Shown piece after piece: positions 10,928 to 21,270 of a DNA stretch of 22,456 nucleotides. Every line of letters begins with the position of its first letter. The stretch's first letter is position 1. Source of the stretch: Intoshia linei (taxonomy: Eukaryota; Orthonectida; Rhopaluridae); the NCBI GenBank assembly GCA_001642005.1, contig LWCA01000594.1, positions 1-22,456 on the forward strand, written 5' to 3'. The translations under genes were made by a program, and so were the position numbers. Under the pieces are notes generated by a model. That model was not told the DNA's origin, did no database searches, and saw nothing but the letters and a program-made list of their open reading frames with translations.

Positions 10928-13215
10928 ATGATTAATGTCATATCCAAAATATTCATTTTGACTTGTTTAATTGGGATTAATAAATGTCGTGTTTGTTTTG
11001 TTGAAAATAGGGAATATAGAAATCATTCGACATGTCAACGAGGCAATGTTTCATTAAAATGTGCTAATGCTCAAGGAATTTGTCCTGACTACAGGAATTT
11101 TAAAACAAGTTATATTACACCGCAATATAGCGATTGTCGATCCAATATTGTCATTATACATGGTATGTTATTTATAATCAGTCAAATCAAAAAATATAAT
11201 TATAATTGCAATATTTGCTATCTTTAATATCTTACATAATTTGGTAACTGTTTAGAACAAGGTTTTTCAGTACAAATATAAGTATTTAAATTTTGGTTAA
11301 ATGACAAACATAGTTTTGACTTTTTTCTACTTTTTTCTTTGACTTGATGTAAGATTTTAGTCTGAAATATTTATGTATGAATATTTAGGTATGTATGAAA
11401 ATAATTGTATCTTTAGTGGGTGTTAAGTTATATTACAGTGTATTAATAATATTTATTTGTGCATTAAATAATGAGATTAATAATATATAATTATAATTAT
11501 TTAATTTTAATAAATATAACGTTTTAAGATTATAGTGGTAGTATGGTCAATTCTTATGCGTATTGCCCGAAAAAAATCTGCAATATGAACAAAATTGTTA
11601 AATTTACACTCAGTTTAATGAAAACTTTGATTGGTGAATTTCCAAATAATGACCGAAAAATTACACTAGGTTATTTTTCAAATGATTATGGAACTCATGG
11701 TCACAGTTCTAACGATTTTCAATACCTGGAAAAATTATTAATCGATAAATACAGAAATAATGAAAGTGACACAGATTTAACGGTATATTATTATAATATT
11801 TCTGCTCTATACGGATAGATTTATCATCTGTAAAAGCAGTACGGTCAATTTTTTCTTGATTCCACAATGTACACTGTACATTGTACACAGTAAATTTTAC
11901 TGTATATGTGGACTTTCGGCCCTTTTCTTAGCCCAGGGCCACGAAGTGGCTTAAGACGGCGTTGAGATAACATAGAACCTCCAACACTAAAAATTATTTA
12001 GCCTTCAATTGAAGAAGGAGGCGAAGATACATATATTTTTTACAATAAACCAATATTTGGAAAATTAAATTGATTTATGTATTAAGCGATAATGTATATT
12101 TAAATAATTTTAAACAAAGTGCTGCTTTTTGAAGTTAATTTTTATTTTTAAAAAAAAATCCTTCAGAATCGGAAAAAGGTAAAATTTTGGCGATTTGAAT
12201 TCCTTAAAATTATCGCATCACTAGTATTAATATGTAAACAAAATGTACGTAATGTTAATGTGTTTTAGAAATTAATGAGAGTTATATATGAAATTATATC
12301 AGAAAATAGAAATTCAAATGATCGATTTAAGATAATTGTGATTAGTGATAGCAATTTTACTCAATATGTCGATGGACAAATAAATCCGTAATTTTTTCAT
12401 TTAATTATACTGTAATATATGTAAGTATTGATTTTTTTTATAAGAAATAAAATAATTATAATTATTAAATACCTTATATAATATATAGAATGAATTTAGA
12501 CATGATCAGCATTTAAGGCAATTAAAAAACTATCTCAAACAAATGAACGCAGAATTTATAGTTATTGGACCAATGACAAATGATAAAATATTCGATACAG
12601 GTATAAATAAAAAGAACTAAGTAATATAAAATGCTACAATTAAATGTTAATTATTCATATCACATTAAAATTTTCGTATTATTACTAAATTTATTATATT
12701 TCAATAGCTTATGAAGGACTGAATCTCAGAGAAAATTATATATTGAATGGATGGGAAGTGCCAAATGAATATATTGGTAAAATTAAAGACAACGTATGTG
12801 AAGTAATGTATTTTAATTATATATTTTATAAATTGTTTGGTTACTCAATACTGTAAATTAATGATAATTTTAGAAAGATAATCAAAATAATATAAGAAGT
12901 ACTGAACAAACACATATGCGTCAATCTACTACTCGTAAATACAACTATTATCCAGACAATAATAATATTAATTACAATAATAACCCAAACGAAAATAATA
13001 ATTATCCTACCACACCAAACCAAAATTATCCCACCACATCAAGCAAAAACAATAACAACCTCAATCAAAATAATAACAACTATCCCAACAACCAAAACCC
13101 TAATAACGATCAGAATTATCACAATAACAATGACTACAGCAATTACGGATATAGTCATTACAATAATAATAGAGGAATACACACAAAATTGGTATTTTTA
13201 ATTAATGTAAAATAG
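10928..13215 (+). CDS. Secreted Cys-rich vWA-domain protein, copy 2, with Asn-rich tail (6 exons)
   Basis: Exons 10928-11162, 11529-11782, 12269-12387, 12500-12600, 12708-12793 and 12874-13215 join to 378 codons plus stop. A signal peptide covers about residues 1-18. The Cys module has C23, C36, C45, C52 and C70. The vWA domain opens with strand NIVIIH and an intact MIDAS D79-Y-S-G-S83, then CPKKICNM (91-98), strand KITLGYFSND, strand KIIVISDS, strand EFIVIG, and a final helix ending in exon 5. Exon 2 is 254 nt in both copies, and boundary phases 1, 0, 2, 1 are conserved. Residues 266-378 are low complexity (Asn, Pro, Tyr, Gln, with NNNYP and PTT repeats). Reading through the exon-5 donor (12794) gives 20 more codons to TAA 12854-12856, including the Cys that copy 1 has at its end; that 285-aa form matches copy 1 in length. 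The ligand is unknown. Confidence 0.72.
11862..11911. repeat. Nested palindromes beside a hAT end
   Basis: Within one 50-bp stretch are CAATGTACA..TGTACATTG and ACAGTAAA-T-TTTACTGT, flanked by CCACA and TGTGG. It lies in an intron of vWA copy 2 and directly abuts the hAT terminus at 11913-11964, so it may be part of that element. Confidence 0.45.
11913..11964 (-). mobile_element. hAT element terminus fragment
   Basis: Reverse-complemented, this reads CAACGCCGTCTTAAGCCACT and continues through a GGGCTAAGAAAAGGGCCG block. It matches the left 50 bp of the element at 17315-17790, including the CCGTCTTAAGCCAC end and the AAGGGCC block. No clear second end or target duplication was found. It sits in intron 3 (11783-12268) of vWA copy 2. 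Confidence 0.6.
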
Positions 13216-13628
13216 TTTACAGTATCTAATACACCTGACAACTAGGGTGGCTAATAAACCAGTAAAATTGAAAACTCGAAAAGTTAATACTTTTTTTGGA
13301 GAACTGGTCACTCTTTTTAGAAGTAAAATGAATTTACTTGAGTTTTTATAGTATCTAAAAAAGTGGTCACTTTTCAATAGTCTGTAGTAAAAATCAAATT
13401 ATTTTGTGGACTGGCAAAAATTTGGCACTCCGCACTAACTCATCATTTCGACTCTAGTCATTATTGACGTAACCATTTTAATAATCCTTAAAAGTAACTT
13501 TCAGTGATAATGTTAATATTAGTGGTAAATAATTAAATTATAATGTAACTTTAGATAAAATGTGAAATGCTGATAGAAACAAATATTCAAAATTAAATTT
13601 AATTATTACAAAAAAATACATTAAAAAA
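13216..13628. other. Intergenic gap between convergent vWA copy 2 and ARS2
   Basis: The two genes converge here, so both 3' ends should lie within these 413 bp. No exact AATAAA close to either stop was identified by eye. GTGGTCACTTTT- and GGTCACTCTTTTT-like pieces at about 13305 and 13360 suggest an old, small repeat. Nothing else is recognised. Confidence 0.3.
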
Positions 13629-15705
13629 TTATTCTGGAGCATCTAAATCTTTGTAACTTATCAATGTTCTCGAATGGTTTCGATCTCTACTATCATAGTT
13701 ATAACTTTGGTTATGCGATTTGTTATAATTTCCATTATTATTGTAGGGTTGCCTCCAATTAGACTGTCTACTATGATACTGTGACCTGTATCCAGAATTA
13801 TCATGCCCTCTATACTTATTATAAGAAAACGACTGATTATAATTCTTATTATTGTAATTGTTATAATTATTAGAATTTGAAAAAGATGGCGACTTTTGAT
13901 AATTGGGTATGTAGGGGCGTTTTCTGTCTTTAAGGTATTCATTGAAATAAATAACATTCTTTTCAACTTCCTTTAGTTTATCCTTGTGCTTATTATAAAT
14001 ATGTTTCCGCACAAAATCAGGTGCTTTAAATTTCTTACCTGATAAAGGGCAAAGGTATTTATCATCATCAATTTTTTTACAATTCTTTTCGACAAAAGAT
14101 AATTCTTCCTTTTCTTTGTCTTTGTATCCCAAGGATTTCATTTCTTCTAATGATAAATCACTTTGAGATTCTTTATAATTGGCCCATTTTTCTTTATTTT
14201 TTTGAATAAAATCCATGACATACGACTGATCAACCATATCATCCAAGTGTGTACCACGAACATGAATAATACCACACCTATTTGGCATTTCATGTTCATT
14301 AGCATAATCTGCAATTGTATAGTAGTCGATCGAATACACAATACGAAGATACATAATCATAATATCAACAACTTTTAAATATTCTTTATCAATTTCAACA
14401 TCAAACTGTTCACTTTTTCCAATTAAAGCTTCTTCTTCGCAATTACTATATTCAATCAAATACTTGTCTATATTCTTGAGTAGAGGGTTTTTAGAATTAA
14501 TACCATATTTATTATCATTCTCAACGACATTGTCTTCATCATTCCATAAATCAAATTTTTTGTCTAGACCTTGAATAAGATCCACGAGTTGTGTGATATC
14601 AGCAATCACTACAGATTTATGACAATGAACTTTATTAACATATCTCACTCGTTGTTGAAGAGGTTTATTAACATTTGCATCGATAGTCATATCGCTCAAT
14701 GTCTTTTTTTTAATTTCCCAACATTCATCAGTAATATTTAACGATGGTTCATAAGTAACCCAACCTCTTCGTAAATGTTTCTTTTCAAAAGTGGGATTTT
14801 GTAGTACTAGTCTTTTGAACCCAAAACGTTCTTTGAAGATATCAAGAATCTCGTCATAAGTTACATTAGAGGGTATATTTCTTAGAAAAATAGATTTTGT
14901 CAAAGACTCCATGTGTCTCATTTGCAAAGGTTCAGGAGTCTCCTTTCCATCATCGTCACTTGGTGGACACTCACCATCATTACTATCATTTTTTTCAGTT
15001 GTATCTTTACCTTCAACTGCTGATTCATCTTTACCGTTATCAACACGTACTTTAGATTGTTTAGACTCAATATCCTTGATGTAATTCAAATCTTTTCCTT
15101 CCAACAAAATGGTAGCATAATCAATAATTTTTATAATATGATCAGCTTTATCGTAACTCAAATTAAGTCCTTCAAAATATAAACTATTGAACATGTCTTT
15201 AAAAACTTTATGTCGCGATATGATGATTTTTGTTTCATTTTTTTTACGCATATCAGCAAAATCTGGATGATATTTTCTTTTAAACCAATCCTAAAGTTAA
15301 ATTAGAAATCATCAAAATAATATCATACATTATTTTTAAACAAATCAAAAAACTTTAAAATATTTGCTTCATTAAAGGTTTGCTTGTAATCCTTGTACTT
15401 TTGAACAGCTTCTTTTTCAGAAATACTATCCGGTAGAGTATTTGTAAAGTTTTTAAAACTCATCAAACTTTCAACAGATGTTCTAAAAAATGTTAACCTG
15501 AAGTGATAGTAGATTACCTGGATTTCTTAGCATGGGGTAAATCTTCATCATATGAACGATAACTTCTAAATTAAATTGTATTTTTAAAGAAATTTAAAAA
15601 CCTTTCAAAATGAGAATTATCAGGTCGACGAACCTCGTCAAATCTTTCTCTCTTGAATTTGTCTCTTGTTTTTTTCTTATCGTAGTTATCGTCAGAATCT
15701 ACCAT
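13629..15705 (-). CDS. SRRT: ARS2 / Serrate RNA effector molecule (4 exons)
   Basis: Exons 15705-15602, 15565-15518, 15482-15329 and 15290-13629 join to 655 codons plus stop. ARS2 binds the nuclear cap-binding complex and links capped RNA to miRNA processing, 3'-end processing and decay. Seen: an acidic/basic N-terminus MVDSDDNYDKKK typical of ARS2; the helical N-terminal domain, including DWFKRKYHPD at 103-112; a Glu/Asp-rich linker; an RRM-like fold at about 233-310 (SIFLRNIPSNV, RRGWVTYEPS); the family signature MPNRCGIIHVRG (437-448); the zinc-finger motif CPLSGKKF..FVRKHI..KH (516-537); and the C-terminal DLDAPE end that contacts the cap complex in known ARS2. It is shorter than vertebrate ARS2 (about 870 aa). 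An Asn/Tyr/Ser-rich segment (about 570-640) replaces the usual Gly/Pro-rich one. The introns are 36, 35 and 38 bp. Confidence 0.95.
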
Positions 15706-16824
15706 CTATAATAAAATCTATTTTTATTGAATAGAAATATCTATAAAATACCTCACGCTCGCAAAGAGATGTTACATTATTTGAAAATTAATGAGTTAAA
15801 TATAATTTGTAAAATTTCAATAAAAACACGTGGTAAAGTGTTTATCAATATATAAATATAAACAAGGTAACATAAATAAGGTAACTTTTACATAAACTAC
15901 ACAATCCAACATATAATTATAATTATTAAACATAAATTTCTGTCAATTTATACAAATTATTAACATTATTGCTTACTTTTCGAAATCAATGTTGTCCAAA
16001 TAAAATAATCAAAATAAAGTCCAACAATGCTGCCAAAATGTTACTTTGGAGACTACTTTAATAATTCTATGTTTCGATGGATTTAAATATTTGAACATTA
16101 GACTTATTTTAATCACTATTGAATTTGTTCAAAACTGCACAGCGTTGATATCACTGGATATTTATCGATAAGATTCTTATCATATAACGATAAGAATATA
16201 AATAAATTCAATTTAATCGATTGGTTAAATTGTAACTATTATTTTTCTTTTTTCTGTCATGTATTATAAGCATTGAATTGGAGTGATTTAATCTTGCATA
16301 AATTGCATATTAAAATAATGACCTCAACTGCAGTGAAACAAGTCGTATTTTATTATAACTTAAGTTTAGCATCTGGGACCTAAAACCTAAGCCATCGTTC
16401 TCCAAATGCCGGTCAGTAACAAATTTTTAATAATTAAAAGTTAATTTATTACGTTTTTTGTCATTTTTTTTAATGTTACCTAGTAATTTAGCTTTAACGG
16501 TCCGCGATAAATTTTATAATTTATTACCGTTTCGCCATGAAAAAAACGAGGGAACCGCTGACTTAAGCTTTAAAGTTTAAACCTATCCATGGAATCGAAT
16601 TATAATCTTAAATTTAAACCTAACCGAACCTCAGACATAGCATGCTGTTATGTAAATACGGTTTCATGTGTATTAAATGTAAAAAATGATAAAATGACTG
16701 AAATCAAACATAATCTATAATTTTTTAGAGACTAATAAATACATTTCATATGTATTTCATAATTTTGTTTAAAATGTATCCTAAACACTTATATTTTTGA
16801 AATAAACTACAGTCTAATTTGGAA
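15706..16824. promoter_or_regulatory. Shared upstream region of ARS2 and NDUFA8
   Basis: The two housekeeping genes are divergent around 1.1 kb. A cluster of GATA-type palindromes lies at 16163-16199: TATCGATA (the DREF-type element of insect housekeeping promoters), GATAAGA/TCTTATC and a further CTTATC..GATAAG. At 16497-16533 AACGGT..ATAAATT and AATTTAT..ACCGTT can form a hairpin in a locally CpG-containing stretch. An acceptor-like CTACAG at 16807-16812 lies 12 bp before the NDUFA8 ATG and may end a 5' UTR intron. No transcription start can be fixed. Confidence 0.35.
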
Positions 16825-18189
16825 ATGACTTTTACAGATAATGATAATTTACCAACTTATGAGGAATTGGATGTACCTGATTTATATGTCACATCAGCTC
16901 CTTTAAGAGCAGTTTCCATGCATATGGGTAAAAAGTGTGATGAACTCTCTAAAGAATATATGTTGTGTACTAAAGAAGAAAAAGATCCTCGGATTTGTTT
17001 AGAATATGGTAAAATGCTGACAGCGTGTGGCAACAATCTACTTAAAGATATTAAAAAGAATTGTGCCGCATCTTTTACTAAACATTGGAAATGTTTAGAC
17101 GATTCTGAATTTGATATGCGATTTAAAAAGTAATTTTTTAAAGAATCCCTCTTCGAAAAATGTGTCAACAATATCAATTTAGATTTTGGTTGGCTGCCTT
17201 GGTTGAGAAATTGCGATATGGATTGCTAACTAAATATAAAAAATTAACATTTACTTTACTCTATGAAAACAATTATACATACAAAAATAAAGAATATACT
17301 GTATATTATTTGATCAGAGCCGTCTTAAGCCACTTTGTGTCTGGGTTAAGTAAAGGGCCGGAGGCCCTTTAAAGTTTTGAGAGAAGCGATAAAAAAAATT
17401 TAGGGCCCCTTTTTTTAAAATTAATAAAAGAAAATCAAAGATTTCTTACTTTTTTTTTGAATATTCACATAATAGAAAGGTTTTAATGTTTAATATTATC
17501 ATTTGAAACAGTTTTTATGTCAATATTATATGATAAACATTGTAAAATATATTTTAAATTGAATATTTACCAGAACTTTGATTTTTTAAACTATTTTTTT
17601 TCCAGCTATTTGAATTCCCACAAATCAAAACTTATAAACTGTTTCTTAAGATATAAATGTGAAGTATTTTATAATAAATTGGGGCCTCTTTTTAAGATAT
17701 AAGTATTAAGTACTTTTATTAATTTGGGGGCAATTTTAATGAGTGGCCCTGGGCTACAGCCCATATGGCCCATGCCTTAAAACGGTGTTGAATTTGAATA
17801 AGACAGAGTCATCAAAACTAAATTTTTTCTGTGACCCCTGGCGTTTTCATCGAGCATGTTGATTCATATACTATATGTGCTTAATGATTGATGCCATCTG
17901 CTTACAAAATTAATTATTTTAATTACCCAAACTAATGAAACATTTTAGTTGCCGAAAATCTCAATTGGTTTATGATACATGCGTTAAAGAAAAATTGAAT
18001 TTAGACAGACCAAAACTAGGATATTTCTGTAAATTCAGAACGCACAAAACTACCAGACCCAAACCAACCATCAAAATGCCCGATTTACCTAAACCTCGAC
18101 ATTGTCCCCCCGTATTAAGCAAAATCGATAAATCAAAAATTGACTCTAGCAATCGGTATGATGGAGAAAACATTTCTACCATTTATTGA
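16825..18189 (+). CDS. NDUFA8: NADH dehydrogenase 1 alpha subcomplex subunit 8 (2 exons)
   Basis: Exons 16825-17129 and 17949-18189 join in phase 2 to 181 codons plus stop. NDUFA8 is an accessory subunit of respiratory complex I on the intermembrane-space side, imported through the MIA40 disulfide relay. The diagnostic feature is two CHCH domains with four CX9C motifs: C38/C48, C58/C68, C80/C90 and C103/C113, all with exactly nine residues between. The N-terminal LPTYEEL and EEKDPR..CLE stretches match the family. The start is the ATG at 16825, because the in-frame sequence before it has no ATG and NDUFA8 normally begins about this far before the Pro-Thr/Ser-Tyr-Glu-Glu motif. The junction codon links FK to the fourth CX9C motif, as in other animals. 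The ATG at 17935 is intronic. The 819-bp intron holds a transposon. Confidence 0.96.
17315..17790. mobile_element. Short hAT element in the NDUFA8 intron
   Basis: The ends are CAGAGCCGTCTTAAG and, reverse-complemented, CAACACCGTTTTAAG, which match the CAGxGCCGxCTTAAG type of hAT termini. Flanks TATTTGAT (17307-17314) and AATTTGAA (17791-17798) share ATTTGA, fitting an 8-bp target duplication with both outer bases mutated. Subterminal AAGGGCC and GGCCCTGGGCT blocks sit at the two ends. The 476 bp encode no transposase, so it is non-autonomous. A related end occurs at 11913-11964. Confidence 0.72.
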
Positions 18190-18219
18190 TAAATACAACC
18201 AAATTGATTATTAATTTAA

Positions 18220-18225
18220 AATAAA
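18220..18225 (+). terminator. Polyadenylation signal of NDUFA8
   Basis: AATAAA lies 31 bp after the TGA stop at 18187-18189, and a transposable element begins at 18297, so the mRNA 3' end should be close by. Confidence 0.45.
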
Positions 18226-18296
18226 TGATTTACATTTGTAGTTTATTTATTATGAATGCAAAAATGTACTTTTATAAGCCATAAAACATCAAAATC

Positions 18297-19442
18297 GGTC
18301 ACACTAAACAGTGAATCACAGTAAATCTTAGTGAATTTCAAAAATCCACTTTTACCAACCCTTAAGGAAAAAATTCACTTTTAACAAACCTGATGGAAAA
18401 ATCCAATTTTACCAAACCAATCTAACCTTAAGGTAAACTTCACAGTAAATCTTAGAAGATCCAAGTGAATTTCAGTGAATCCCCAAATAACCTTGCAATG
18501 AATGAATAAATAACAAAATTGATGTTTTTTTTTGATCTGGATAAAATTATAATAGTATTATAGATAATTTCAGGGTGAACAAAATGATATAACTCTTGTT
18601 GTATGAATCGCTTAACTTTTTGAAATAATCGGTAATAGCTTTGTTGCTATAGGCAAACTAATAATTTAATTATTTTTATAAGTGCCTTAATTACACTAAT
18701 CTTAATATAAATTATAAAATATAAAGAATCGTTCTATGATAATATTAACTGTAATTTACGCTACCAAGGTTAAAAATATGAAAATCTTTCTGCAAATATA
18801 GAGGTTTGATAAAAAAGGGAAATGGGGTCCTAAAAAGTACTGATTTCTAATTTTAATCTTAACGTCTTCCATAATGGATGATAATAAATTAATAAATATC
18901 TTCAATTAAATTAAATGAACTGAATGAAACAGAATCAAGAAAAATGTATAAATAATTTTGAATTTAAATATTAAATTTCATTCAGCATTATTAATTTTAA
19001 TTAGCAAAGATTAAAAATTAATATTCAGTAATGAAATTGAACAATATCAAAGGAAAAGTGTCCGTTTCACTGAACATAAAATTGAATTGCTTATTGTTGA
19101 GTCAACAAAAATCTAATTTCTTTATCAATTTTTGATTATAAATCTCTTGATAAAGATTAAATTTCATAGATTTAAAAATGGACGGTAAGATAAAACATTC
19201 ATTTTATTTTAATGCATAAAATTATAGAAATTACGTAAAATTGGTAAAATTGGATTTTTCTTTAAGGTTTGGTAAAAGTGGATTTTTGAATGATAAATAT
19301 TGAAAAAATTTAAAATTAACAAAAATTCTTCATAATGACTGATTTAGCAATTTTTTTACGGTAATTCACTGAAATTCATAATTTGTAGTGTAAATTACTG
19401 TGATTCACTAAGATTTACTATGATTCACTGTTTAGTGAGACC
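18297..19442. mobile_element. 1.15-kb element with inverted ends
   Basis: The left end GGTCACACTAAACAGTGAATCA and the reverse complement of the right end GGTCTCACTAAACAGTGAATCA match almost perfectly. Both continue into AGTAAATCTTAGTGAAT. Further in, AAAAATCCACTTTTACCAA (18341) has its inverse at about 19269-19287. The arms carry repeated short units (CAGTGAAT, AATCTTAGTGAA, CACTTTTACCAA). No transposase frame is present. The CACTA next to the tip recalls CACTA/EnSpm ends, but no 3-bp target duplication is clear. It is probably a non-autonomous DNA transposon or foldback element. Confidence 0.65.
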
Positions 19443-19758
19443 CATAAAAAATAGTATTTAATGAGTAAATTATTTTTTGAACATTACAGTTTTAGCAAAA
19501 ATGAATCATATTTATACGATTTACTATTTTTAAATAAAAATCAGTGTCATCCGATTCAAAATTCAAACATTGACGGTAACAAAAAGACATTTTATTTAAT
19601 AAAATTTTACATCTTTTGCAAAATTAACTGTATTGGTTTCTATATTATAAATTTTAATAAAGTTTGTCGTTGATATAATTTTTTTTATCTATGATACGCG
19701 TTTAAATTTGACATTAGAATGGGTAAATTTAGCATGATATGATGAATATTTTATAGAA

Positions 19759-21260
19759 ATGTCTATCGATAATATTGAATCTTTGTGGACTGATATTGAA
19801 TCAGGTTTAAAGGATATTTTGGCCGGTAAGTCTATGACTAAACAAAGATTTTCGCAATTATACAAGTAATTAACATGTCAAATATGTATATTAATCATTA
19901 TTCTAGTAAAATTTACACATCATGTACAGATTTGGATTCTACAAAAACTGTAGTAGAAAAAAGCGAAAGTAGTGATCCTAGGGTCAAATTGTAATTATTT
20001 TGATTTACATTAATTCGAATTTTTTATTATAATTTTTATTTGAATTTGAACATAGAACTTATGAGGGGAAAATGGTTTATGATTTGATTGAACGTTATTT
20101 AACCAATTATTTGAATAATGTTTTGAATGACATGTTCACGATTGACGATGACGAAATTATTGAATACTACATTGAACAGTGGAAATCGTATTGTGAAGCT
20201 TCTAAAAATATAGACCGCGTGTTTTATTATTTGAATAGATATTATATTCCTAGGAGAATCGATGAAGGGTGCACCGATACTTTTTTCATTAGTGTTGTAA
20301 TTTATTTTTGTAAACTTATTTTTATGTTTTATTCTAGCTTACGAATCTAATTTGGTTTAATGTTGTTTTCGCCAAAATTGAAGATAAACTTATTGGTTCC
20401 ATGATTAATATTATATCTATTGATCGTAATGGAGCGGATCATAAGTACAAAAAAAACATGACACCCATTATCAGTTGCATATGTACTTTTTTTAATTTTA
20501 TTTTATCAATAATACATTATAGTTGATTTATCAAAAATTATGCCATTCTCAAAAAACTCACCGTTATATCTATATCAAACTTACTTTGAAGATCGTTATA
20601 TCGAAATTTCTAAAAACTACTACAAAAATGAGTCAGAAACACGACTTTTACGTTTAACATGTGCTGAATATGTTGCATGGGTAAACATTTCCATTATTCT
20701 AGAGTCTAGATTTACACGTATTAATATTTTGATTTAATTTTGGTCTAACCTGCAAAGTTTTGCGAAATTATAATTTTTTTAATAATTTTGATTATTTTGT
20801 TAAAAGGGACTTGGCTTGCATGTTCTGATATATACTAAATTTAGAGTTAATTCATATTTTATTTTAGTCCGATGCCATTATCAAATCTGAACGCTACCGT
20901 TGTAGGAATTATATAAGTTCCACCTCTGAAGATGTTGTATTGTTTGCCATTTGTAAAGTTCTTGTTTTAGAACATATTGATATATACAAATCTGACTTTA
21001 CACGTTTATTACACCAACAGAATTCAAACAGTAAGTATTTTTGTTTTCATTGTGAATTTTGATATTTGTATTATTCTTATCTTATTTTTATAAATTTAGT
21101 TGATGATTTATCAATTCTATATAACATTTTAACTCTTGTTCCGTCTTCAATAAAAACATTTGCAAACATTTTGGAAGATGAAATGTGTCTAGTAGGAAAT
21201 GAAAATTATGAAGATTGGTTGACGAAAACTACCGAAAAGGAACCTATCTTGCCTATTAAT
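19759..21260 (+). CDS. Cullin-1-like N-terminal region (7 exons, 3' part not seen)
   Basis: Exons 19759-19865, 19907-19990, 20056-20296, 20338-20482, 20523-20680, 20868-21030 and 21100-21260 join in phase to 353 codons with no stop. Cullin-1 is the scaffold of SCF ubiquitin ligases; its N-terminal cullin repeats bind SKP1 and F-box adaptors. Matches to the CUL1 order are: an N-terminal Trp-Asp-Ile..SMTKQRFSQLY helix; IERYLTNYLNNVL; YYIEQWKSYCEASK; VFYYLNRYYIPRRIDEG; IDRNGAD; YQTYFEDRYIEISKNYYKNES; AEYVAW; KSERYRC; and an EHIDIYKSDFTRLL helix. Conservation falls along its length. Exon 7 ends at a GTAATT donor, 10 bp before a dispersed repeat and 665 bp before a hAT relic. The cullin-homology domain and neddylation site are not found in the window. 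They may lie beyond it or be lost. Introns are 41, 65, 41, 40, 187 and 69 bp. Confidence 0.85.
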
Positions 21261-21270
21261 GTAATTTTTT

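Noticed and set aside
16857-17177. Open frame on the minus strand over NDUFA8
   Set aside because: It is antisense to a clear NDUFA8 exon with four CX9C motifs across the gene and has no recognisable content.
17935-17948. ATG at 17935 as the start of a separate small gene
   Set aside because: The protein after 17949 is the fourth CX9C motif and C-terminus of NDUFA8; the bases before it end in an acceptor TTTTAG.
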